Below, one piece after another: positions 45,472-54,724 of a DNA stretch of 64,000 nt. Source of the stretch: Pseudomonas sp. FP2196 (lineage in GTDB: Bacteria > Pseudomonadota > Gammaproteobacteria > Pseudomonadales > Pseudomonadaceae); assembly GCF_030687715.1 (NCBI RefSeq), contig NZ_CP117445.1, forward strand, positions 6,038,501 through 6,102,500, in the 5' to 3' direction. Every line of letters begins with the position of its first letter. The first letter of the stretch is position 1. The notes under the pieces were generated by a model, which was not told the origin of the DNA, did not search any database, and saw nothing but the letters and a program-made list of their open reading frames with translations. The position numbers and the translations under genes were made by a program.

Positions 45472-48400
45472 CAGAGCTGCACCGGCATACGGAAGGTGCG
45501 CAGCACGCCGAGGTCGAACGGGTTCGGCGAGCGTTGGCTGGTCAGCAGGTAGTTGGCGCGCAGGCCACCTACGTCAGCTTTCAGCACCAGCACGTCGCGA
45601 CCGCTCAGGTACTCCGTCTGCATCAGGTCGAACAGACGGAACAGCGACCATGGGCCGGAGTTCTTCTCGATGCCGATCGGACGACCGGCCATTTTGTCCA
45701 TGACCAGACTGGTGCGACCGTCTTCAGCATCGGTCGGCCACTTGAACGACATTGGCAGGATCGGACCGTGACGGTATTCCATGGTCTTGTCGCCGAACTT
45801 GAACTCGGAACGGCTGACTGCCGGATCGAGGGTGTACGGCTCAAGCTTGAACTGCACGGTCGGTTCGGCCGGGTTTATCGAGAAGAAGCTCTGACGAATC
45901 GTCAATGCTGCAGCCATCTGATCGAGGTAGACCTTGGACACCGGCAGGCTGTGACCGTCGACGCTGCGCATCCGGTAGTTGCCCGGATCACCGCTGACGA
46001 ACGGACGCAGGTAGCTGTCGAAGAAGCGGTCGACGGTACCTTGAGCCCGGAAGAACTCGCGGAAGTCGCTGATCGCTACGTCGCTGGTGCTGCTGGCGCT
46101 GAACGGATAACGCTTGCTGATGGTTTTGCCATACACGCTGTACAGCTCGTTCTGATAACGGCCGTTCAAGTATTGGTAAGCATCGTTGAGCACCAGGCGC
46201 CAGGAGTCTTCGGCCAGCACGTTGAACCACACGCTCAGCGGACGCGGCAGGCGACCGGAGGCGGCACGCAGGTTGGTCAGCGCATCACGCTGGCCGCTCA
46301 TGCGGGTTTTCGCCAGTTCGAACGCGGCTTGTTCCGGTGTGCTGGAGCGGGCCAGACCGGACAGTTGCAGTTGCAGGTCGTTGAGCGCGCTGAGGGCCGG
46401 GGTCAGATCAGCGGCCGGGCCATTGTTGTCATCGAGCAAACGATGCAGCGGTTCGAAGCGACGTTGCAGGGACTTCTTGGCGGTATCCGGCAGGTTTTTC
46501 GCGACGTTCAGGGCCGAAGCCTTGTCCGCCACGGCCGACGCCAGTTTGCCGACTTTGCCAATCTTGCCCTTCTGGCCGGCCAGCGCATCAGCGGCATCAC
46601 CGGCTTCATCGACCGGATCGGCGGCTGCTTCGAAGCGGGTGTTTTCGCGTACCTCGGTCAGCAATGCCAGTACTGGCGAGTTGGCCGAAGTCAGGCCCGC
46701 CAATTGCTCGGCGCCTTCACCGGCGTCGCTGATCGGCGGCAAGGCCACCTGGCCAACGGCCTCGCTCCAGTAGTTGGCGTAGTCGCGGAAGTACAGTTGC
46801 TCCAGCTCGACCATCAGGCGACGCAAGTCCATGTCGCTGATGCCTACGCCTTCGCCCAGTACCCAGTTGTCACGCAGGATGTCGGTGACCAGGGCCGAGC
46901 CCTGCACCGAGAAGTACTGCTGATAACCCTGTTGGGTGTAGAAACCCGGGATCACGTACTCGGTGCCGATAAACAGCGAGCCCTGTGGGCCGAGGTGTTG
47001 GCTGAAGCGGTATTCCGGCAGGTTGCGCGCTTGCTCGCGGAGCATGCGATAGACCACGGTCGCCAGCGATTCGGCGCGCAGAACCTGACGTGCCTGAGTC
47101 ACCAACTGATCGTTGAGCGGGTAGATGAACGGCTGCTTCAGCAGGCGTTCGAGGTGGGTGTTCAGACCGTTCTGCACCGCGGTGTTGCCGGTGTAGCGCT
47201 GCGACCAGTCAGTGGCGACCCAGTCCTTGAGCCATGCGGCGTCGCGACGATCCTTCATGTTCAACATCAGGTAGGCACGCAGGCTGTTCAGCAGCTTTTC
47301 GCGGTCCTTCATGTTGGCGCGGATCTGCCCTTCGAGCATCGTGGCAACTCGTGGCAGCAGTTGCGTTTCAAGCTCGCGCTCGTAAGCCACTTTGACCACT
47401 GGATTGACGTCTTCGCCCTGATACAGGCCACCACGTTCGTGGTACGAAACGTCGCCCTTTTGCGGGAACGTCTGCGTCGCCGCGTAGCTGGTGTCGAGAG
47501 TTTTCAGCGCGCCCATGGCGTCATCACGCGGGGTCAGTGCCGAGCGCTGCTGAGTCCAGTTCTGCGCCAGTGTGCGCAGGTTTTCCAGCCGCTCGTAGTT
47601 AGCGGAGAAACCACCCGCCCAGAGCATGCCGAACAGGGCCAGTGCCGCCAGTGCGCCGACGTACAGCGCACGTTGGCCCCAATGAATGCGGCTGCGTTCG
47701 CGCTTGTCCAGACCGGCCAGATCGGCCTCGGGGAAAATCACCTGGCTGAACAGATGATGGATGAAACGCGAACGACCGCTGCGCAACGTTGGCAGCACAC
47801 CGGCATTCATGCCGAGGCTGGCGCCGATGCCGGCGGTGGTCGCGTCCATTTCCTGAGTCAGGTGCGGTGCGCTGGTCAGGTAGAAACCACGCAGTTGCGA
47901 TGCACGCTGATAACGGTTGCCGGTGAACGCCATGTCGACGAACAGGCACAGGCGCTCGCCGATCTGCCCCAGTTGATGCGGGAAGTCGAGGATGCGGCCA
48001 CGGCGCTGGGTATCGCGCTCGGAGTGCATGCGCATGATCACTTGGCTGTTGAGGCGACGCAGCAGTTCTTCGAACTCGTTGCGCAGCACAGCTACGTCGG
48101 TGCCCTGCTGATCCTTGCGGAAACTGGTGCCCAGCACCTGATCGCTTTCTTCGCGGGTCAGTTGATCGAAGAACTCATCGAAGCCCAGCAGCTTGTCAGC
48201 CTTGCTCAGCACCAGATACACCGGCACGTCGACGTGCAGCTTCTGATAGACGTCTTGCAGACGACCGCGCACCTGGCGCGCCAGGGTGTCGATGTCCTGT
48301 TCGCTGCCACCGGTGAGGGTTTCCACCGGAATGGTCACGAGTACGCCGTTCAACGGACGGCCGCGACGACGCTTGCGCAGCAGCTCCAGTAAGGTGCGCC

Positions 48401-49010
48401 AGGCACTGCCGTCAACTTCCGCATCGGGCTGGGTGGTGTAGCGCCCGGCGGTGTCGATCAATACACCGTGGTCGGCAAAGTACCAGTCGCAATGACGGGT
48501 GCCGAGGGTGTCACGGGTCAGCTTGCGGTCGATCTTGTTGATCGGGAATTCCAGACCGGAAAAGTCCAACAGGCTGGTCTTGCCCGAGGCCTGTGGGCCA
48601 ATCAGCAGATACCACGGCAAGTCACTGCGCCAGCGCTCGCTGCGGCCGCGATACAGGCTCGAGGTCTTCAGGGTTTTCAGCGCGTCTTTGAAGCGCGCCT
48701 TCAACTCTTTCTGCTCGTCGTCGATCAGCTCTTCACGGCGGATACGATCCTGGCCGTCTTCGGTGGCTTCGACTTCTTTCTTGCGTACACCGGCGCGCCA
48801 GCTGACGAAGACCATGGTCAGGCCCCAGATCAGGAACAAGACGCTGATGGTCAGCAGGCGCGAGGTCGCGCTCTCCCAGAACTTGTAGTCATCTACCGCC
48901 AACAATGGACCTGCGAACCACACCAGCAGCGCCACGAACAGCACCAACAGCAGGGTCCAGACCCAGGTCTGGCGCAGGAAGGCGCCGACTTTCTTGAAAA
49001 ACTTTTTCAT
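45471..49010 (-). CDS. tssM: T6SS membrane complex protein TssM (IcmF)
   Basis: An 1179-residue inner-membrane protein. Two N-terminal helices (about 12-32 and 45-65), a cytoplasmic NTPase-like domain with Walker A LLIGPQASGKTSLLDF, a third helix (about 420-440; LYVGALAALALFGMLWAGG) and a large periplasmic C-terminus that contacts TssJ. The start at 49010 (MKKFFKKVGAFLRQTW) follows AGGGA by six bases; the open frame goes 17 codons further. Tight spacing with tssL and stp1. Confidence 0.96.
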   Translation of the reverse strand: MKKFFKKVGAFLRQTWVWTLLLVLFVALLVWFAGPLLAVDDYKFWESATSRLLTISVLFLIWGLTMVFVSWRAGVRKKEVEATEDGQDRIRREELIDDEQKELKARFKDALKTLKTSSLYRGRSERWRSDLPWYLLIGPQASGKTSLLDFSGLEFPINKIDRKLTRDTLGTRHCDWYFADHGVLIDTAGRYTTQPDAEVDGSAWRTLLELLRKRRRGRPLNGVLVTIPVETLTGGSEQDIDTLARQVRGRLQDVYQKLHVDVPVYLVLSKADKLLGFDEFFDQLTREESDQVLGTSFRKDQQGTDVAVLRNEFEELLRRLNSQVIMRMHSERDTQRRGRILDFPHQLGQIGERLCLFVDMAFTGNRYQRASQLRGFYLTSAPHLTQEMDATTAGIGASLGMNAGVLPTLRSGRSRFIHHLFSQVIFPEADLAGLDKRERSRIHWGQRALYVGALAALALFGMLWAGGFSANYERLENLRTLAQNWTQQRSALTPRDDAMGALKTLDTSYAATQTFPQKGDVSYHERGGLYQGEDVNPVVKVAYERELETQLLPRVATMLEGQIRANMKDREKLLNSLRAYLMLNMKDRRDAAWLKDWVATDWSQRYTGNTAVQNGLNTHLERLLKQPFIYPLNDQLVTQARQVLRAESLATVVYRMLREQARNLPEYRFSQHLGPQGSLFIGTEYVIPGFYTQQGYQQYFSVQGSALVTDILRDNWVLGEGVGISDMDLRRLMVELEQLYFRDYANYWSEAVGQVALPPISDAGEGAEQLAGLTSANSPVLALLTEVRENTRFEAAADPVDEAGDAADALAGQKGKIGKVGKLASAVADKASALNVAKNLPDTAKKSLQRRFEPLHRLLDDNNGPAADLTPALSALNDLQLQLSGLARSSTPEQAAFELAKTRMSGQRDALTNLRAASGRLPRPLSVWFNVLAEDSWRLVLNDAYQYLNGRYQNELYSVYGKTISKRYPFSASSTSDVAISDFREFFRAQGTVDRFFDSYLRPFVSGDPGNYRMRSVDGHSLPVSKVYLDQMAAALTIRQSFFSINPAEPTVQFKLEPYTLDPAVSRSEFKFGDKTMEYRHGPILPMSFKWPTDAEDGRTSLVMDKMAGRPIGIEKNSGPWSLFRLFDLMQTEYLSGRDVLVLKADVGGLRANYLLTSQRSPNPFDLGVLRTFRMPVQL

Positions 49011-49023
49011 CACACGTCCCTGT

Positions 49024-49899
49024 TTACGGCTGCGACTGCGGTTGAACCGCGGCTGGATCAAGCGGCTGATAAGGTTGCAGAACGGTGTCGCGCTGCTCGC
49101 CCAAGACCCAGGCGAAGCCCGAATACATCACCACCAGACAGACGAAAGTGAACAACACCACCATCCACGCCGGCACGATGCGCACCAGGTTGCGGCGCTG
49201 ATCGTTCAGGCCTTCCCAGTGCGGCGACAACTCGCGCGGCACGTCGCCACGCAACTGACGGATCTGGCGATACACGGCATCGCGGATGCCCTCGAGTTCG
49301 AGCATGCCGCGCGCTTGTACGCGGTACTTGCCCTCGAAACCGAGGGACAGGCACAGGTACATCAGCTCCAGCATCGGCAGGTGTTTGACCGGGTTCTTCG
49401 ACAACCGATCGAGCAACTGGAAGAACTTCTCGCCACCGAAGGTTTCGTTGTGGAAGCTGCTGAGCAGGCTCATCTGCGACCACTCGCTTTCGTTGCCCCA
49501 CGGCGTGGTCACGACGGCTTCGTCGACCACGGTGCAGAGCACGTAACGCGCGGCCATGACCTGGCTGCTTTCGGCGCCGTTGTGCAAGGCGCGCACTTCA
49601 AACAGCTTGAGCCCGGCGGTCAGGCGCTCGTTGAGCGCGTACAAATCTTCGCGGGTCTCGCTGTGTTTGAGGCGCACCACTTCCGAGAGCAGTTCGGACG
49701 ACGCCGCCACCAGCGAATTGAGGCTGATGTTGAACGCTTCCGCCGGACGCAGGCGCGCGGCGTAGATCATGCGTTCTTCCAGTTGCTCGAAACGCGGCGG
49801 CGCGGCGAAGTCGGTCAGCGGACTGGCTGCCGGTCCGTGGCCCTGACGATCGAGCAGGACGGTTTTGTCGTCCTGGTTGTAATCCGTTTCCTTGATCAT
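49024..49899 (-). CDS. tssL: T6SS membrane complex protein TssL (DotU)
   Basis: A 291-residue protein with the DotU cytoplasmic domain (RYVLCTVVDEAVVTTPWG; HNETFGGEKFFQLLDRL; LELMYLCLSLGFEGKYRV) and one C-terminal membrane helix (about 245-268). There is no OmpA-like peptidoglycan-binding domain. It joins TssM and TssJ in the membrane complex and recruits the baseplate through TssK. Confidence 0.96.
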   Translation of the reverse strand: MIKETDYNQDDKTVLLDRQGHGPAASPLTDFAAPPRFEQLEERMIYAARLRPAEAFNISLNSLVAASSELLSEVVRLKHSETREDLYALNERLTAGLKLFEVRALHNGAESSQVMAARYVLCTVVDEAVVTTPWGNESEWSQMSLLSSFHNETFGGEKFFQLLDRLSKNPVKHLPMLELMYLCLSLGFEGKYRVQARGMLELEGIRDAVYRQIRQLRGDVPRELSPHWEGLNDQRRNLVRIVPAWMVVLFTFVCLVVMYSGFAWVLGEQRDTVLQPYQPLDPAAVQPQSQP

Positions 49900-49904
49900 G
49901 TCGG

Positions 49905-51236
49905 TCAGTTCCTGATGGCCCAGAATTTCAGTTCAAGCTCGGCGAATTCGCCGGACACGTGGAACGCGAAGCCGCCGGAGCGCTCGAGTTGTGCCAGGTC
50001 TTCGGAACTGAGTTCGAGGATGAAATAGGTTTTGTTGGAGTGGAACGCGATCTGCCGCGGGGCCACCGGCAACGGTTTGACCTTGATCCCCGGCAAGTGC
50101 AGGTTGACCAGTTGGCGGATGCGCTCCACCGGGCCGACCTTGAGGTGCGCCGGCAAGCGGTGGCGCAGTTCTTCGGAGTCGCAGTTGGCACTGGCCGCCA
50201 GCACGAACGAAGCCGAGCCGAGCAGTTTGTGGTCGTGCAACGGCGACACGATGATGCCGTACTGACGCGCTTGCAGGATCAGTTCGATGGCGTGCTGTTC
50301 GAGCACCATCGACAGTACCTGACGAATCGCTTCCATCAGCTTGCGAAAGCTCGCGCCCTGGTCGGCGTGGGAGTAGCGGCTGTCCAGACGCGGGCGTTTG
50401 CTCTCGCCGGAGAAGGTCGCCAGATCGCCGAGCATGGTCAGCAGCGTGCGGTACAACTCTTCCGGATGCACCTGCTCCAGACCCAGATAGTGACGCAGCA
50501 GCAGTTCGGTGCGGTTGATCAGTTGCAGCATCATGAAGTCACCGACTTCCGCACCGCCGACCTTGCCGTTGGAGCGAATCCGCTCGGCAATGGTGTCGCC
50601 ACGGTGGCTGAGCATGCTGATGACTTCTTTCAGGCACGACAGCAAATAGCTGGAGGCGTGGGCCTGAATGTAGGTCGGCACGAAGTCCGGGTCGAGGCTG
50701 ATCACGCCGTCGGGCGTGGTGTCGAGCACGTCGCAGATCTTCAGCTTCACGTAGGCCTGATCGCTCTGCTGCTCGCCGAGCAACAGTTTGAAATCCGGGC
50801 GACCACAGCTGACCTGGCTGGCGGAGTCGTCGCCGGCGTTGGAGTCGGCCACTTCGGCGTCATACGCGGTGTAACGCGCGAGCACGTCGGATTGCTCCGG
50901 ACGGCGCGACTCGATGTGGTTACCGGTAACCAGCGGCAGCGCCAGATAGATCGGCGTGTTGCCGGTGTTCGGCGGTACGTCCAGCGCCAGCGGTTCGGTG
51001 TTGCCACCGAGTTCGAACAGGCTGCCGTCCGGCAGGATCCCCGAAGCTTCACTGATCACCAGTTTGCCCATGTTGAGGAACTGCAAGTCGATCTCCAGAT
51101 TGAGGAAACCCCAGGTGTAGCCACCCAGCAACTGGGTGCGGGTTTTCATCTGGTGATCGTAATAGCGATCGTTGTGCTGGAAGTGCTGCGGACGCAGCAG
51201 CATGCCTTCCTGCCAAATGACTTTATGGGTATTCAT
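49905..51236 (-). CDS. tssK: T6SS baseplate adaptor TssK
   Basis: A 443-residue protein with the family start VIWQEGMLLRPQHFQHNDRY and the segments FLNLEIDLQFLNMGKL and YFILELSS. It links the TssEFG baseplate to TssL/TssM. It lies two bases after tssJ and five before tssL. Confidence 0.96.
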   Translation of the reverse strand: MNTHKVIWQEGMLLRPQHFQHNDRYYDHQMKTRTQLLGGYTWGFLNLEIDLQFLNMGKLVISEASGILPDGSLFELGGNTEPLALDVPPNTGNTPIYLALPLVTGNHIESRRPEQSDVLARYTAYDAEVADSNAGDDSASQVSCGRPDFKLLLGEQQSDQAYVKLKICDVLDTTPDGVISLDPDFVPTYIQAHASSYLLSCLKEVISMLSHRGDTIAERIRSNGKVGGAEVGDFMMLQLINRTELLLRHYLGLEQVHPEELYRTLLTMLGDLATFSGESKRPRLDSRYSHADQGASFRKLMEAIRQVLSMVLEQHAIELILQARQYGIIVSPLHDHKLLGSASFVLAASANCDSEELRHRLPAHLKVGPVERIRQLVNLHLPGIKVKPLPVAPRQIAFHSNKTYFILELSSEDLAQLERSGGFAFHVSGEFAELELKFWAIRN

Positions 51237-51238
51237 GT

Positions 51239-51739
51239 TCAGTCATCCGCCTTGGCGAGCACTTGATTGGTGTTGCGGATGCCGGTCTGGTCCAGAGTCA
51301 GATCGACTTCGGTGACTTCCAGCGGAGTGATCTGAACCGTGTGGCGCCATTGGGTTTCCGGCAAGTCGCGGTAAGCGGCGAGAACGCCAACATAAAGGCT
51401 GCCCTCTTCCACCTTGAGCTTCATCTCCACGGTTTCACCCGGGCGCAGTTCGAGTTCTTCGCTGGCCACCAGATCCGGGTTGAGGGATTCCTTGGCGCGC
51501 TCGTAGAGGCTGAAGAAGTCAGCATTCTCGAACGTCACCGGGTGCTTGAGTTCGAACAGGCGTACCACGATCGGTGAAGGACGGCCGTTGAGATCCGGGT
51601 TCAACTGATCGCTGCCGGTCAGTTTCAGATTGATCTTGGTCACTTTCGAGTACGGCGACAGCGACGAGCAACCGGCGAGCAGCACCAGCACGGTGAGCGC
51701 AGTCAGCGTCTTGAAAAAAGCGGTCGAGCGGCGAGACAT
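51239..51739 (-). CDS. tssJ: T6SS outer-membrane lipoprotein TssJ
   Basis: A 166-residue lipoprotein with signal peptide and lipobox VLLAGC, followed by the TssJ transthyretin-like pattern (VTKINLKLTGSDQLNPDLNG; PSPIVVRLFELK; ADFFSLYERAKESL). It anchors TssM to the outer membrane. AGGA lies eight bases before the ATG at 51739; two earlier ATGs are less well spaced. It overlaps or abuts the fha stop. Confidence 0.93.
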   Translation of the reverse strand: MSRRSTAFFKTLTALTVLVLLAGCSSLSPYSKVTKINLKLTGSDQLNPDLNGRPSPIVVRLFELKHPVTFENADFFSLYERAKESLNPDLVASEELELRPGETVEMKLKVEEGSLYVGVLAAYRDLPETQWRHTVQITPLEVTEVDLTLDQTGIRNTNQVLAKADD

Positions 51740-51744
51740 GCGCA

Positions 51745-52941
51745 TCATCCTTGGTGGTCGGTGTGGAGGGTGGAGATCAGGCGGATCTGTTCTTCGTAGG
51801 CTTGGGCGAAGTCGCGGGCCAGCAGACGTTCGCTCCAGTCATCGTCCTGGCGCAGCGCCTGGTGATAACGGCCGAACGCTCTCCAGCGCCCGCCGGACGT
51901 GGCGATCAGCGGCTTGTTGTCGCGCTCGAAACGCAGCGTCAGTTGCTCCGGCGAGAAGTGCTCCAGCGTGCCGCGCACAGCGGCGCGGCTGGCGGTCAGC
52001 AAAGCCACCTGATGCGCCTGCAGGTCACGGAACGCGCGGGAGATGGCTTGCTCGGCCGGCAGATGCCCGGGCTTGCTCGGCTGCAACAGAATCTGCAGTG
52101 CTTCGCTCGGATCGACAGCGAATTTCAGCGGGTTCTTGTTGGTGCCTTGCACGGTGGTCTGGGCCAGACGCAGTTCATTTTTCAGCTCGGAACGGGTGCG
52201 CAGGCTCTGCTGCAAACCGCCGACGCTCTGACGCAGCAGACGCGCGGCGTTCAGCGCCAGGGCTTCACGTTCGTCATGGCTGAGGCCTTTGACATCCACG
52301 CCCAGCGCAGCACCGAAGTGCTCCCAGAAACCTTCGCTCTGACGCTCGACGGCTTTAGGCGCCGGAGCAGGCTCAGGTTCGGCAGGCGCGGCGATCAGTT
52401 CCGGCACCATCAGGCTTTCCATGTCGATGCGCGCGTAGTCGGCACGCTGACGGGAGTCTTCAGGCTTGGTGTTCGGCGCCAGCAGTTCGTCGATTTCCGA
52501 GTAGACGCGCTCTTGCTGTTCGAGGGCGTTAAGCGGATCGAGATCGAGGAACGCGTCGTCGGGGATGATGCTGCCAGCGGCGCGTGGACGGCCGACTTCA
52601 CCGTCGAAGGTCGCCGGGTCACGCACAAGCCGTGCGCGGATCTCGAAGTCACCCAGCACGTAGGTGCTGCCGTGCTCGATGCGCATCGGTTCGCCCTTGT
52701 GCAGGCGTGCGCCGCTTGTGCCGTCCTGAACACCGTTGCTGCTGGTGTCGGTCAGGAAAAACGTGCCTTCGCGGTAGCTGACAATCGCGTGATGATTGGA
52801 CAGATGACGCTTGCGGTCAGGGATGATCCAGTCGCAGTCCTCGCCCCGCCCGATCACGCCGCCAGCCTGTTTGAAGGTCTTCTGGCACAACTCGGTGGGC
52901 ACGAACTGCTTGGTGTTCAGCATTTCGAAAACCAATTCCAT
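51745..52941 (-). CDS. tagH: T6SS FHA-domain regulator Fha (TagH)
   Basis: A 398-residue protein. The FHA domain (about 1-115) shows GVIGRGEDCDWIIPDRKRHLS, NHHAIVSYREGTFFLTDTSSNG and GSTYVLGDFEIRA; the C-terminal region is a TagH-type domain (DPSEALQILLQPSKPG; AIEHFS-like). FHA domains bind phosphothreonine, so it is the probable target of the linked kinase/phosphatase pair. Confidence 0.94.
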   Translation of the reverse strand: MELVFEMLNTKQFVPTELCQKTFKQAGGVIGRGEDCDWIIPDRKRHLSNHHAIVSYREGTFFLTDTSSNGVQDGTSGARLHKGEPMRIEHGSTYVLGDFEIRARLVRDPATFDGEVGRPRAAGSIIPDDAFLDLDPLNALEQQERVYSEIDELLAPNTKPEDSRQRADYARIDMESLMVPELIAAPAEPEPAPAPKAVERQSEGFWEHFGAALGVDVKGLSHDEREALALNAARLLRQSVGGLQQSLRTRSELKNELRLAQTTVQGTNKNPLKFAVDPSEALQILLQPSKPGHLPAEQAISRAFRDLQAHQVALLTASRAAVRGTLEHFSPEQLTLRFERDNKPLIATSGGRWRAFGRYHQALRQDDDWSERLLARDFAQAYEEQIRLISTLHTDHQG

Positions 52942-52959
52942 GTTTGATGCTCCTTGCGG

Positions 52960-53100
52960 TCACTTGCCGCGATTGACCGCTTGCGGATCACCCAACGGGC
53001 GATAGTCGTTGTCGTTGAATTTGTAATTGCCGCTACAGCCGCCAAGGCCGCATAGAACGACGAGGGTCAGCAGGACAGCGTGCCAGTGACGAACAGACAT
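52960..53100 (-). CDS. 46-residue lipoprotein between fha and the sigma-54 activator (OrfX-like)
   Basis: A small gene of 47 codons: MSVRHWHAVLLTLVVLCG, lipobox LGGC (Cys22), then SGNYKFNDNDYRPLGDPQAV and NRGK. A short OrfX gene has the same place in the P. aeruginosa HSI-II cluster. Its ATG lies 93 bases after the activator's stop, and fha follows 18 bases after its own stop. The function is unknown; the mature peptide has only 25 residues. Confidence 0.8.
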   Translation of the reverse strand: MSVRHWHAVLLTLVVLCGLGGCSGNYKFNDNDYRPLGDPQAVNRGK

Positions 53101-53130
53101 CAGAGGGTCTCCAGGGGTAGACAAAGCACA

Positions 53131-53170
53131 AAGCGCCGACCCTTGCGGGCGGCGCTGAAATTGTTTTTTT
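53131..53170 (+). terminator. Hairpin between sigma-54 activator and OrfX genes
   Basis: agcgccg and cggcgct pair, with inner ccc/ggg and one bulge, around a gcaa-type loop. The T-tract (ttgttttttt) follows on the plus strand only, opposite to the operon. On the minus strand it is a stable stem without T-tract and might tune read-through inside the operon. Confidence 0.45.
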
Positions 53171-53193
53171 GTGGGGAAATCGATGATTTTGGC

Positions 53194-54714
53194 CTACCCA
53201 TCGAAATCTCCCAGATTGATGTTCAACCGCCCGAGGCGGTACAGCAGCGTGCGCCGGGGCAGGCCCAATTCGCGGGCGGCGAGGGTCTGGTTGCCGTCGT
53301 TTTTGCGCAGGCAATCGAGCAGTAAAGTGCGCTCGACCTGTTCCAGGCGTTCGCGCAGATTCAGACCGCTGCTGTCTTCAGGCATCGGCTCCATGCGCAG
53401 GGAAAAATGTTCGGCGAGCAACTCGCCGCCCTCGCACAACAGCACCGCGCGTTCGACCAGCGCCTTGAGTTCGCGAACGTTGCCGGGGAAGGTGTAACCG
53501 CACAGGTGTTCGAGCGCCGCGTCCGACCAGCGCACCGGATCACGCTGCAAGAAGGTGCAGGTCTTTTCGGCGAAGTGCCGAGCCAGATCGAGGATGTCGC
53601 CTTCGCGCTGGCGAAGGGCCGGCAACTCGATCGGGAATTGCGCGAGGCGGTAGTACAAGTCCTCGCGGAATTTGCCTTCGCTGACCAGCACCGACAGATC
53701 GCGGTGCGTCGCGGCGATGATGCGCACGTCGATCTTGTGCGTGTCGTTGGAACCCAGCGGACGGATCTCGCCCTCCTGCAACACGCGCAGGATCTTGGCC
53801 TGCAACGACAGCGGCATATCACCGATTTCGTCGAGCAACAGCGTGCCGCCGTTGGCCGCGTCGAACAGCCCGGCGCGGTCGCGATCAGCACCGGTGAAGG
53901 CACCTTTGCGATAACCGAACAGTTCGCTTTCCAGCAGGTTTTCCGGGAACGCCGCGCAGTTCTGCACGATGAACGCCTGGGAACGACGCGGGCCGCAATC
54001 ATGAATCGCCCGCGCCACGACTTCCTTGCCGGTACCGGTCTCGCCGCGCAACAGCACGGTGTACGGGCTGTGCAGGACTTTGCTGATCAGCGAGTAGGTC
54101 TGACGCATCGCCGCGCTTTTGCCGATCAACCCGTAACCGCTGATGCTCGGCACACTGCGCAGCGCCGGTTCCATTACATCCAGCGGCTGACGCAGGCGTT
54201 GCAGCAAATGCAATTGCCCCAGCACAAACGAGCCGAGCTGGCCGAGCGAATCAGCAAAGCCCTGCAGGTCGGTGCGATGACGACTGGCACACAGCAGCAA
54301 GCCTTCGACAGCCTTGTGCTGATTGACCAGCGGCACGCACAACAGCGACTGCCACGGCGCCGTCGCGGCGGGCAGGAAACTGGTTTCGTGCAGGCTGCCA
54401 CTGAGGTCGTCGAGGCACACCACGCGGTTCTGGCACAGGGCGAATTGCAACAGTTGCTCACCGTTGTAATCTGCCGGCAGGCTCGCGGCCTGACGCGGTT
54501 GCAACGCCCCGTCGAGGTACTCGGCGTTCATCCCGAGGCACGTGTGGGTGGCGTCGAGCAGATACAGCTGCGTCAATTCGCAACCACTCAACTCGGCCAA
54601 CCCACGCACGAATTCACCCAGCAACGCAGCACCGTCCGCCGCCCGCGACAGACTGGCGAACTGCGCCAGCAACGCTTCGGCATAGACCAGCGGCTGCGGC
54701 ACTTGAGTGAACAT
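53194..54714 (-). CDS. sfa2: Sigma-54-dependent activator of the T6SS cluster (Sfa-type)
   Basis: A 506-residue enhancer-binding protein. A GAF-like domain (about 15-170) is followed by the AAA+ domain (about 195-430) with Walker [17 protein letters not shown], sigma-54-contacting GAFTGA and Walker [14 protein letters not shown], and a Fis-type HTH at the C-terminus ([20 protein letters not shown]). Sits exactly as Sfa2 does in P. aeruginosa HSI-II, where it drives the left operon. The ATG at 54714 follows GAGG by eight bases. Confidence 0.93.
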   Translation of the reverse strand: MFTQVPQPLVYAEALLAQFASLSRAADGAALLGEFVRGLAELSGCELTQLYLLDATHTCLGMNAEYLDGALQPRQAASLPADYNGEQLLQFALCQNRVVCLDDLSGSLHETSFLPAATAPWQSLLCVPLVNQHKAVEGLLLCASRHRTDLQGFADSLGQLGSFVLGQLHLLQRLRQPLDVMEPALRSVPSISGYGLIGKSAAMRQTYSLISKVLHSPYTVLLRGETGTGKEVVARAIHDCGPRRSQAFIVQNCAAFPENLLESELFGYRKGAFTGADRDRAGLFDAANGGTLLLDEIGDMPLSLQAKILRVLQEGEIRPLGSNDTHKIDVRIIAATHRDLSVLVSEGKFREDLYYRLAQFPIELPALRQREGDILDLARHFAEKTCTFLQRDPVRWSDAALEHLCGYTFPGNVRELKALVERAVLLCEGGELLAEHFSLRMEPMPEDSSGLNLRERLEQVERTLLLDCLRKNDGNQTLAARELGLPRRTLLYRLGRLNINLGDFDG

Positions 54715-54724
54715 CACGCCCACC

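Noticed and set aside
45381..48392. 1003-codon open frame antisense to tssM
   Set aside because: Overlaps a well-supported tssM along its length; the translation looks like reverse-strand GC codon bias.
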